This document shows, piece after piece, positions 14,093-22,100 of a stretch of 29,160 nucleotides of DNA. The stretch covers positions 1 through 29,160 of the forward strand of contig JAJPHF010000006.1 of the NCBI GenBank assembly GCA_021325365.1. Direction: 5' to 3'. The DNA comes from Pseudomonadota bacterium (GTDB taxonomy: Bacteria; Chloroflexota; UBA6077; JAJPHF01). A program made the position numbers and the translations under genes. Position 1 is the stretch's first letter. Each line of letters starts with the position of its first letter. The notes under the pieces were generated by a model. The model made no database searches and had not been told where the DNA came from. It saw only the letters and a program-made list of their open reading frames with translations.

Positions 14093-15274
14093 CTAGGGAC
14101 CCAGGCGGCCCTGAACACTTACGGCCACGACAGGTAGGTCGGGGACGCCAGGGGGCACGGGCAGCGGCCGAGTGTCGGTCTTCGGCTGCCACTGCTTGCC
14201 CGGCACGCCGCGCTGGACCGCGTCCATCTCGCGGCGGAAGAGGCTGCGCATCAGGATGATGCCCGCGTCGGTCTTGCCCAGCCGCTCCTGCGAGCGATCG
14301 GCGATGCGGGCCTGGCCGAGCTGCGCCACGTAGTCCTGCGCCGACACCGGGTCGGCGGCGAAGCTCGGATCGTCGGCCAGCCGCGGGTTGGCGAACAGCG
14401 CCTCGTGCTGGTCGGCGGGGTTGTAGTAGCGGTGGGGCGGCAGCCGCTCCTCGAACTCGCGCGCCTGCTCGCCCACCAGCGGCGCCGAGCGCGAGCTGAA
14501 CAGCACCGAGGTCTCGTCGTCCACCGGCACGTACCAGTTGATCAGGTCCGACCAGGGCAGCCGGTCCGCCACACGCGTCAGGACCGGCGTGCGGATGTGG
14601 ATGATGTTCGGGAAGTGCAGCTCGTTGATGCGGATGTTGTCGGCCGAGCGAATGGCCTTCAGCTCCATGCCCCACTCGGTCTCGCGGTGCTCGAAGCGCG
14701 GCGGTGCGGCCGTCACCATGCCGCCGAACTCGGAGCCGCTGTGGACGAACGCCAGGTGGGCGCTGTCCAGCGCGTTTTCCAGCCGCTGGAACCAGTTGCA
14801 CGGCCAGACCTTCTGCTCCGTCCACTTCACGCCGAAGTCGCGGTCCAGCTCCGCAAAGTGGGGCAGCGGCGGCGGCTCGCCCTCGCCCAGGTAGGCGAAG
14901 ATCACCCCCGCATAGATCTGCGCCGGATAGCTCTTGATCTTGACCTTCGGTGGAAAACTCGGATCCTCGGCCGGCATCTCGACGCACTGGCCGGAGCCGT
15001 CGTACTTCCAGCCGTGGTAGAAGCAGCGGATGCAGTCCCCCTCCACCCAGCCAGTGGATAGCTGCGTCCCCCGGTGCGCACAGCGGAAGGCCACGACGTG
15101 CGGCGTGCCCGTTTCGCCGAGGTAGACCGTCAGGTCTTCGTTCAGGATGCGCACGGGCCGCGCGCTACCGAGCGCGAACTTGTCGGTCACCGCCACCGGC
15201 TGCCAGAACCGGCGCAGCACGGCGCCCATCAGCGTGCCGGGGCCCGCGTGGACGTAGTCGGTCGTATCGGCCAT
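14093..15274 (-). CDS. Rieske [2Fe-2S] aromatic-ring/O-demethylase-type oxygenase, alpha subunit
   Basis: 393 residues; ATG 15274 has AGGAGG about 8 bases upstream. The Rieske motif C65-A-H67 ... C84-F-Y-H87 binds the [2Fe-2S] cluster. The mononuclear iron site appears as ENALDSAHLAFVH (N-x2-D-x2-H-x4-H), the family's bridging Asp and two His. Enzymes of this kind, related to phthalate and vanillate oxygenases, hydroxylate or demethylate aromatic acids with a separate reductase, which is not in this window. The final nine residues VSVQGRLGP are encoded by the end of the inserted IS66 unit; the ancestral protein ended ...DLPVVA. It follows an epimerase and a solute-binding lipoprotein on the same strand, and has its own -10 candidate. 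Confidence 0.88.
   Translation of the reverse strand: MADTTDYVHAGPGTLMGAVLRRFWQPVAVTDKFALGSARPVRILNEDLTVYLGETGTPHVVAFRCAHRGTQLSTGWVEGDCIRCFYHGWKYDGSGQCVEMPAEDPSFPPKVKIKSYPAQIYAGVIFAYLGEGEPPPLPHFAELDRDFGVKWTEQKVWPCNWFQRLENALDSAHLAFVHSGSEFGGMVTAAPPRFEHRETEWGMELKAIRSADNIRINELHFPNIIHIRTPVLTRVADRLPWSDLINWYVPVDDETSVLFSSRSAPLVGEQAREFEERLPPHRYYNPADQHEALFANPRLADDPSFAADPVSAQDYVAQLGQARIADRSQERLGKTDAGIILMRSLFRREMDAVQRGVPGKQWQPKTDTRPLPVPPGVPDLPVVAVSVQGRLGP
14105..14130. repeat. Right IS66 terminal repeat and 8-bp target duplication
   Basis: On the minus strand the unit begins GTAAGTGTTCAGGGCCGC at 14122-14105. GGCCACGA at 14123-14130 is the right target copy, matching the left copy GGCCAGGA at 7 of 8 bases. 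The terminal 27 bases of the element encode the last nine residues of the neighbouring Rieske ORF. Confidence 0.7.
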
Positions 15275-15351
15275 GCCTTCCCCTCCTCGCGTGGTGACCG
15301 GGGGCCCGCGCGGCGAGGCCCGGCGCCGTCGCCCGGCCGGGCGCTACCGGG

Positions 15352-15357
15352 ATCATA
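15352..15357 (-). promoter_or_regulatory. -10 candidate for the Rieske oxygenase gene
   Basis: The minus strand reads TATGAT at 15357-15352, in a 130-base gap between the solute-binding protein stop and the Rieske ATG. It is one of the few AT-rich hexamers in the gap and resembles the TATACT boxes before other genes of this window. No clear -35 is seen. Confidence 0.35.
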
Positions 15358-15404
15358 CCAGCGCCCCGGCGGACCGTCCAGCGCCGGCGCGGCGCGAGCG
15401 CGGC

Positions 15405-16463
15405 CTACGGCGTGGGTAGCCCTAGCTCCGCGGCCACGCGGCGCGCGATCGTGAAGTCGGCGAGCTGTGCGGGATTGGCGTCGGCCGGCACGCCGGCCGT
15501 CGCGTTCAGCAGCTCCACGTAGGCCGCCATCTGCGCGTCCGTCGGCACGCCGCTCGGGCTGTAGGTGTCGGCCACCAGCTCGTACGCCCGCGCGGCATCC
15601 TCGGGCGACAGGTCCATGATCTCGCCGATCTTCTCCACCACCAGGTCGCGCTGGCTCGTGATGACTGGCAGCGCGCGCGCCGCCGCCCGCAGCGTTCGCG
15701 TCACGCGATCCGGGTGCTCGCGCAGCAGGTTCTCGCTGGTGCCGAAGCCCGCCTGCGGCACCTCCAGGATCGTGCTCAAGCGAAAGAGCGTCGGGAAGCC
15801 GTGGTGCTCGGCCACGAGGTTCGCCGGGATGCCCGACACGCTAGCGTCGGCGGCGCCCCCCTCCAGCGCCGCCAGCCGCTCGGCCTCGTTGCCAACGGCG
15901 ATGATCGCCACGTCCGGCAGCGCGAAGTGCTCGACCAGCTTGCGCGCCTCGAAGGCCGGCAGCGTGGCGAAGCTCTCGACGGCGATGCGCTTGCCCGCGA
16001 GCTGCTCCACGCTGGTGATGTCCGGCCGCGCGACGATCACGTGCTGCAGGCGGATCGAGTGGAACTGGACGATGCGCGTGGCGCCGCCTTGGCCGGCGCT
16101 CGCGCCCACCGACGACAGCAGCGTCGTGAAGTCCAGGTCGCCCTGGAGCAGCGCCGGGATGACCGCCGTGCCCCGCACGCCGGGGAATTCCGGCGCCAGC
16201 CCCTCCTCCTGGTAGTACCCCAGCTTGTCGGCCAGCGTGGCCGGCAGGTAGCTGAGCGACGGCGAGGCGTTGCCGATCGCCACGTGCTCCAGCGGCGCGG
16301 GCGACGCCGTGGCCGGGGCGCCCGTCCCGCCACCTCCCGTCTGCGCCGGCGTGCCGGCCGCCGGCGGCGCGGCAGGGTTGGCCGAAGGCGCCGGCGCCGC
16401 GGGCGCGCTGCACGCGGCCAGGATCAGCGCCAGCGCCAGCGCTCGGACGTTCACACCAGCCAT
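15405..16463 (-). CDS. ABC-transporter solute-binding lipoprotein, NMT1/THI5-like (SsuA/TauA superfamily)
   Basis: 352 residues from ATG 16463, chosen because GGAG lies 6 bases upstream; ATG 16475 is an alternative. The N-terminus is a lipoprotein signal: hydrophobic ALALALILAAC with LAAC as lipobox (Cys 18). A Pro/Ala/Gly-rich linker of about 45 residues follows. The body is a two-lobed binding fold: AIGNASPSLSYLPATLADKL, GYYQEEGL, ALLQGDLDFTTLLSSVGASA, LAGKRIAVESFATLPAF and GGAADASVSGIPA. These match the family that binds sulfonates, nitrate, pyrimidines or aromatic acids at the outer face of the membrane. No permease or ATPase gene is in the window. It lies 20 bases after the epimerase stop and upstream of the Rieske gene, which suggests the ligand may be a Rieske substrate (inference). 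Confidence 0.85.
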   Translation of the reverse strand: MAGVNVRALALALILAACSAPAAPAPSANPAAPPAAGTPAQTGGGGTGAPATASPAPLEHVAIGNASPSLSYLPATLADKLGYYQEEGLAPEFPGVRGTAVIPALLQGDLDFTTLLSSVGASAGQGGATRIVQFHSIRLQHVIVARPDITSVEQLAGKRIAVESFATLPAFEARKLVEHFALPDVAIIAVGNEAERLAALEGGAADASVSGIPANLVAEHHGFPTLFRLSTILEVPQAGFGTSENLLREHPDRVTRTLRAAARALPVITSQRDLVVEKIGEIMDLSPEDAARAYELVADTYSPSGVPTDAQMAAYVELLNATAGVPADANPAQLADFTIARRVAAELGLPTP

Positions 16464-16483
16464 GCACATCTCCATCGCGGCGG

Positions 16484-17446
16484 CTACGCGGCTGGCTGCC
16501 AGTCGCGCAGCCGGCCGCTCCGCACAAACTCCACGTATTCCGCGAGCCCGTCGAGCAGCGAGTGACGAGCCACGTAGCCAAGCTGCTCCTGGGCGTGCGC
16601 GTCGGCCGTGATGGGCGCGCCCTCCTCCGTTGCCGCGGGCACGGCGATGCGCGCGCCCGGGATGAGCTGCCGCAGCGCCGCGGCCAGATCGGCCAGCGTG
16701 CCCGTGCTGTGGCCCTGCACGTTGAACACCCAGTCCGTCAGGCCCCCCGCTAGCGTCGCCCGCACGGCGCCGTCGGCCGCGTCGCGCGCGTACAGCAGCC
16801 CGTTGAGCGCCTGCCGTGCGGTGGGGATCCAGTCCAGCCGCGCCGCCTCCCCGCGCAGCGGGCCTTCGACCAGCGTGCGGAGCGCGACCGCGATGCCGCC
16901 CGACGCCGCGCTGCCCGGCCCGTACACCAGGCCGCAGAAGCGCGCGATCACCAGGTCCAGCCCGTGGATCTGCCGGTAGTCGGCAAGCAGCAGCTCGGCG
17001 GCGATCTTGGTGTGCGTGTACACGTCCGGCTCCAGGTCGTAGCGGCCGGCGTCGGCCTGCCGCGCGTAGCGGGCGCTGTCCGGCCGCACCTTGCCCGTGC
17101 TGCAGAACACCGCGCGCTCCAGCCCCAGCGCGCGTACGCCCTCGAACACGTTCAGGGTGCCCAAGATGTTGGTCTGCGTGGCCGCGTAGGGGTGGGCCGC
17201 CGCGCCGAGCGTCAGCACGCTCGCCATGTGCAGCACGCGGCGCACGTCGTGCTCGCGCACGGCGCCCAGCAGGTCGGGCAGGTTCAGCACGTCGCCGCGC
17301 ACGAACGGCACCCGCTCGCGCACGTCGGCCAGCAGCTCGAAATTCGGGCTCAGGTCGTAGATGACCGGCTCGTGGCCAAGCGCCAGAAGCTGCCGCACCG
17401 CGAACGCGCCGACCAGCCCACAGCCGCCCGTCACCAGCACTCGCAT
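16484..17446 (-). CDS. NAD-dependent epimerase/dehydratase (extended SDR)
   Basis: 320 residues from ATG 17446. The start MRVLVTGGCGLVG holds the G-x2-G-x2-G NAD loop, with VIYDLSP (Asp after strand 2). FVRGDVLNLPDL follows, then HMASVL, catalytic Ser/Thr in VFCSTGKV and YTHTK (Tyr, Lys). Sequence beyond residue 160 has the usual FCGLVYGPG. Members act on nucleotide sugars or on 3-beta-hydroxy and lignin-like ketones. Being first in an operon with a solute-binding protein and a Rieske oxygenase argues for a catabolic oxidation-reduction role rather than sugar epimerisation (inference). It is a paralog of the gene at 25,917-26,867. Confidence 0.82.
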   Translation of the reverse strand: MRVLVTGGCGLVGAFAVRQLLALGHEPVIYDLSPNFELLADVRERVPFVRGDVLNLPDLLGAVREHDVRRVLHMASVLTLGAAAHPYAATQTNILGTLNVFEGVRALGLERAVFCSTGKVRPDSARYARQADAGRYDLEPDVYTHTKIAAELLLADYRQIHGLDLVIARFCGLVYGPGSAASGGIAVALRTLVEGPLRGEAARLDWIPTARQALNGLLYARDAADGAVRATLAGGLTDWVFNVQGHSTGTLADLAAALRQLIPGARIAVPAATEEGAPITADAHAQEQLGYVARHSLLDGLAEYVEFVRSGRLRDWQPAA

Positions 17447-17493
17447 GACGTGTTGCTCCCCCTCTCGCCCGGCGTTCGCGGCCCTCGCGTCTA

Positions 17494-17528
17494 TACTACG
17501 CGCTCACGGCGTAATTCCGCGCGTAGTA
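17494..17528. promoter_or_regulatory. Perfect 10-bp dyad over a promoter in the divergent gap (candidate operator)
   Basis: TACTACGCGC (17494-17503) and GCGCGTAGTA (17519-17528) are exact inverted repeats separated by 15 bases. They lie between the divergent epimerase and transporter genes. The left arm overlaps a TATACT box (17492-17497), which on the minus strand reads TAGTATAGAC about 45 bases from the epimerase start. An AT-rich dyad ATAAG/CTTAT follows at 17531-17546. The arrangement fits a regulator dimer or tetramer site controlling one or both genes. Confidence 0.45.
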
Positions 17529-17639
17529 CCATAAGAGTGCGCTTATATGATGAACGGCGGGACGGCGTGGCCGGGCACGCATCCTGCCGTATGCAGACAA
17601 TCCCAACCCATAAGACTGGGGGTGGGGTAGAGTGGTCCT

Positions 17640-17676
17640 GGCTGGGCGTAGGGATGCCCAGCCGGGCGGAAAGGGA
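17640..17676 (+). promoter_or_regulatory. Leader hairpin and ribosome binding site of the formate/oxalate transporter gene
   Basis: GGCTGGGC (17640-17647) pairs with GCCCAGCC (17656-17663) as an 8-bp stem with an 8-nt loop. GGAAAGGGA (17668-17676), the ribosome site for ATG 17682, starts five bases after the stem. TAGAGT at 17628-17633 is a weak -10 candidate. The stem is too close to the ribosome site to be a terminator and may tune translation. Confidence 0.4.
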
Positions 17677-17681
17677 ACGTC

Positions 17682-18949
17682 ATGCAGGCGCAGGCCGCGA
17701 CCGGGCCCAATCGCTGGGTGATCGTCATCGCCGCGATCTTCATGCAGCTTGCCTTGGGTGCAGTGTATGCCTGGGCGTGTTCGTCCGGCCGCTCCGCGAC
17801 CTGAACCCCGATTGGAACGTCACGGACGTCACGCTCACCTTCACCCTGGCCATCTTCTTCCTCGGCATCGGCTCCACGATCGGCGGCTTCTGGATGGACC
17901 GCGCCGGCCCGCGGCTCGTGGCGACGGCCGCCGGCATCTGCTACAGCGTCGGCGTCTTCCTGTCCGGCTTCGCCGACCACAACCTCTACTTCCTGTGGTT
18001 CGCCTACGGTGTGCTCGGGGGCCTCGGCATGGGCCTGGGCTACATCGTGCCCGTGGCCACGCTCGTCAAGTGGTTCCCCGACCGGCGCGGCCTGGTCACC
18101 GGTCTGGCCGTCGCCGGCTTCGGCGCGGGCGCGCTGATTACGGCGCCCGTGGCGACGGCGCTGATCGAGGCGCCCGGCGTCGGGGTCGGCAGGACGTTCA
18201 TGATCCTCGGCGTCGTCTACTTCTTCTTCGTGGTCATCGCCGCCCAGTTCTACCGCAACCCCCCGGCCGGCTACGCGCCAGCGGGCTCGCAGCCGTCGGC
18301 GCTGGAAGCCAGTCAGCGCTCGGCCCACGACTACACCCTCGGCGAGGCGCTGCGTACCTGGCAGTGGTACGCGCTCTGGGCAATCCTGTTCCTCAACGTC
18401 TCGGCGGGCATCATGCTCATCTCTCAGGCGGCGCCGATGGCCGAGAACATCACCGGCGTATCGGCAATCGTGGCGGCTAGCCTGGTCAGTCTCATCTCGA
18501 TCTTCAACGGCGCGGGGCGGGTGTTCTGGGCCTGGTTGTCCGACATCATCACCCGCCGCTACGTGTTTCTCGTCATGTTCCTGCTCCAGTTCGTGCTCTT
18601 CCTGCTGATGACCCAGGCCCGGAGCTTCGCGGTCTTCTCGATCCTGGCCGTCATCGTCGCCCTCTGCTACGGCGGCGGCTTCGGCACCATGCCGTCCTTC
18701 GCCGCCGACTATTTCGGCCCCAAGTACTCGGCGTTCGTATACGGCACGATGTTAACCGCCTGGGGCACCGGCGGCATCCTCGGCCCGATCCTGATCGCGC
18801 GGGTGAAAGACCTGACGGGCGGCTACACCCAGGCGATGGTCATCATCGCTATCATCATGCTGGTGAGCGCGATCCTACCGTTCATCGTGCGCCCGCCGGC
18901 CCCGCAGCCGAGCGTGGCGCGAGCGCCGGCCAACCAGCCCGCCCGCTAA
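17682..18949 (+). CDS. OFA-family MFS transporter (oxalate/formate antiporter type), apparent frameshift
   Basis: About 422 residues once a one-base deletion is allowed. From ATG 17682 the frame reads MQAQAATGPNRWVIVIAAIF then QLALGAVYAW; it then shifts after TGG 17772-17774, and the other frame continues VFVRPLRDLNPDWNVTDV onward to 18949. The family has an uninterrupted G-x-x-Y-x-W-S/G-V-F here, so one base is missing at about 17775. Without it translation stops at about 17805. The rest shows the 12-helix MFS pattern with the loop-2/3 signature GFWMDRAGPR and WFPDRRGLVTGLAVAGFGAG, typical of the OFA subfamily (oxalate:formate exchange and related monocarboxylates). It stands directly upstream of a formate dehydrogenase operon, so formate or oxalate is the likely substrate. 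Confidence 0.78.
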
Positions 18950-18964
18950 GCATTCGGAACAGGC

Positions 18965-19001
18965 GGTCTTGCAGGGCGGGCTTCGCCCGCGCTGCAAGAC
19001 C
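18965..19001. terminator. Long hairpin after the transporter gene
   Basis: GGTCTTGCAG (18965-18974) pairs perfectly with CTGCAAGACC (18992-19001). After one G-G mismatch an inner GCGGGC/GCCCGC stem closes on a TTC triloop. No U-tract follows, so it is either a factor-assisted terminator or a stabilising/attenuating stem between the transporter and the formate dehydrogenase. The remaining 126 bases to the dehydrogenase start show no other clear signal. Confidence 0.5.
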
Positions 19002-19127
19002 ACTCTGGCCACCGGCTCGGGCCGCGGCGCCCGGCGGCCGGGGCCGGCACGGCTCTTGCGGGAGGCGACCGCTCGCGGCGAGCAGGCCTCATCGCGACGT
19101 GGCGGGCGGCGCGGGACCGCGCCGCCG

Positions 19128-22100
19128 ATGGAGATGGCTACCGTGGTCACGATGCACGACCGGATCTCGCTCCTCACTCGCTTGGGCCGCCACGTGGGCA
19201 TCATGCCCGAGCGTCCGTACAGCCAGGAGACCCGCGAGCTGCGCCCGCGCATCGACGGCGCGGAGCAAACGATCAGCGTCTGCCCCTACTGCGCGGTCGG
19301 CTGCTCCCAGATCGTCTACCACAAAGACGGCCAACTGCTGGACATCGAGGGGAACCCCGACAGTCCGATCAACGCCGGCACGCTCTGCCCCAAAGGCGCC
19401 GCCACCTACCAGCTCTCCGTCAACCCGCTGCGCCTGACGAAGGTGAAGTACCGCGCCCCCTACTCCGATCACTGGGAGGAGCGCCCGCTCGACTGGGCGA
19501 TGGAGCGCATCGCCCAGCTCGTGAAGGAGATGCGCGACCGCACCTTCGAGGAGCGGGACGCGGAGGGGCGCACGGTCAACCGCACCCTGGCCATCGCCCA
19601 CCTGGGCGGCGCCACCCTCGACAACGAGGAGAACTACCTTATCAAGAAGCTGTTCGGCGGCCTGGGGATGGTCTGGATCGAGAACCAGGCCCGCATCTGA
19701 CACAGCTCGACCGTGCCCGGTCTGGGCGCGCGACTCGGCCGCGGCGGCGCCACGACCTTCGAGCAAGACATCCAGCACAGCGATTGCATCGTGGTCATGG
19801 GCTCGAACATGGCCGAGAACCATCCCATCGCCTTCCGCTTCGCGCTCATGGCGCGCGAGCGCGGCGCGCGGCTCATCCACGTCGACCCACGCTTCAGCCG
19901 CACCTCGGCGCTCGCCGATACGCACGTGCGCATTCGCTCCGGCACCGACATCGCCTTCCTTGGCGGGCTGATCAACTACGTCCTCCAGAACGACCTGTAC
20001 TTCAAAGAATACGTCCAGACGTACACGAACGCTTCGACGCTGATCGATCCGCGCTTCCAGGACACCGAGGACCTGGACGGCCTGTTCTCCGGCTACGATC
20101 CCGACAAGCGACAGTACGACATCGAGACGTGGCAGTACCTTCAGCCCGAGGGCGGGAGCGAGAGCCAGGGGCCGGAGAGCCGGGAAGGCCGCGGGGAAAG
20201 CGCGGGACAGGCTCGCGCCCCCGGCTCCCCCGAGGCCGACAAGCGACAGTACGACGCCAGCGCGTCGCGGCTCAGCGGCGAGCAGACCGAGGCGGAGCAG
20301 CGGGCCGAGCCGCCGGGCCAGGAGCGCGGCGGGAGCCCCGAGCAAGCCCAAAACAAGGCCACCCACGCGAATGACGCTACCGACGTGGGCCAGGCGCAGC
20401 GCGGCGCCGGCTTCGCCAAGGAGCCGTGGCCGCCCGCGCGCGACGAGACGCTGCAAGACCCGCGCTGCGTCTTCCAGATCACCAAGCGCCACTTCAGCCG
20501 CTACACGCCCGAGATGGTCAGCGAGATCTGCGGCTGCTCGACGGACGACTTCCTGGCGGTCGCCAAGGCCATCACCGAGAACTCCGGCCCTGAGCGGACG
20601 ACGGCCTTCTGCTACGCGATGGGCTGGACTCAGCACACCGTCGGCGTGCAGATGATCGGCACGGCCGCGCTGCTCCAGCTCCTGCTCGGCAACATCGGCC
20701 GGCCCGGCGGCGGCATCCTCGCCCTGCGCGGCCACGCCACGATCCAGGGCAGCACCGACATCCCCACGCTGTACAACTTGCTGCCCGGCTACCTGCCCCA
20801 GCCCTCTACTCAGCAGGGCCACGATACGCTGGCCGACTACCTGCGCGTCCAGACGCCGCGCACCGGCTGGTGGCACAACACGCCAAAGTACATGATCAGC
20901 CTGCTCAAAGCCTGGTACGGCGACGCCGCCACCGCCGCCATCGACTACGGCTACGAGTACATCCCGAAGATCAGCGGCGACTACTCCATCATGCCGATGG
21001 TCCAGGCGTTCAAAGACGGCACCATCAAGGGCCTGTTCTGCCTGGGCCAGAACCCCGCCGTCGGCACCCAGGACTCGCACCTCGTGCGGATGGGCCTGGC
21101 GAACCTCGACTGGATGGTCTTCCGCGACGCCTTCGAGGTCGAGACGGCGGCCTTCTGGTACAACTCGCCCGAGGTCGAGCGGGGGCAGCTCGACCCGAAG
21201 CAGATCAAGACCGAGATCTTCATGCTGCCCGCGGCGGTCGCCGCGGAGAAGAACGGCACCTTCACCAACACCATGCGCCTCGTGCAGTGGCACGACAAGG
21301 CCGTCGAGCCGCCGGGCGACGCGCGCTCGGAGGCGTGGTTCCTCTATCACCTCGGCCGCCGCCTCAAGGCGCTCTACCGCGACAGCACGGCGCCCCGCGA
21401 CCGCGGCTTCCAGGCCCTCACCTGGGACTACCCGACCGAGGCGCCTACCAGGACCCGGTGATCGACGAGGTGGTGAAGGAGATCAACGGCTGGACCGTCG
21501 CCGACCGCAAGCTGGTCGCCGGGTTCGCCGACCTCAAGGACGACGGCTCGACCGCTTGCGGCTGCTGGATCTACAGCGGCATCCATCCGCGCGACGACTG
21601 GAACCGCGCCCGCGACCGCCAGGGCGACAACTGGGTCAGCCTGGGCTGGGGGTTCGCCTGGCCCGCCAACCGCCGCATCCTCTACAACCGCGCCTCGGCT
21701 CGGCCTGACGGCCAGCCGTGGTCCGACCGCAAGCGCTACGTCTGGTGGGACGCCGCGAAGGGCGAGTGGACGGGCCACGACGTGCCCGACTTCCCGCTCA
21801 AGAAGGCGCCCGATACGCCCCTCAAGCCCGATGGCACCGGCATCGACGCCCACGCGGGCACCGACCCGTTCATCATGATGGTCGACGGCCGCGGCTGGCT
21901 GTTCGTGCCCACCGGCCTGCGCGACGGCCCGCTGCCGACGCACTACGAGCCGCGCGAGGCGCCCGTCGACAACTCGCTCTACGGCCAGCAGATCAATCCC
22001 GTGGCCAAGCTCTGGCCGCGGCCCGACAACCGCTACATCGACCACGGCGACCAGGCCTACCCCTACGCCATCACCACTTACCGCCTGACCGAGCACCACA

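Larger units (their letters stand above)
11713..14122 (-). mobile_element. IS66-bounded passenger-carrying element, non-autonomous, inserted at the Rieske 3' end
   Basis: A 2,410-bp unit runs from GTAAGCGTTCAG (11713) to its inverted counterpart ending CTGAACACTTAC (14122). It is flanked by GGCCAGGA and GGCCACGA, an 8-bp duplication with one mismatch, the length IS66 elements generate. Inside, all on the minus strand, are an internally deleted IS66 transposase (13620-14054), a TIGR04325-like methyltransferase and a CmoA-like methyltransferase broken by an amber codon. Removing the unit and one target copy rejoins the Rieske reading frame to an immediate TAG stop. The passenger genes are visibly richer in A/T than the chromosome around them. 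Mobility must be, or have been, supplied in trans since no intact transposase remains. Confidence 0.72.

Noticed and set aside
13612..14122. Deleted IS66 copy as an independent simple insertion
   Set aside because: The 8 bases beside its inner end (CTCCCCGC) do not match those at 14123-14130 (GGCCACGA), whereas the flank of the far end at 11705 does. The larger unit is the better solution.
19089..21350. 753-codon open frame on the minus strand across the formate dehydrogenase gene
   Set aside because: It lies antisense to a protein with clear catalytic motifs, has GC-driven Arg/Ala/Val/Gly composition and no recognisable domain; it is a by-product of high GC content.
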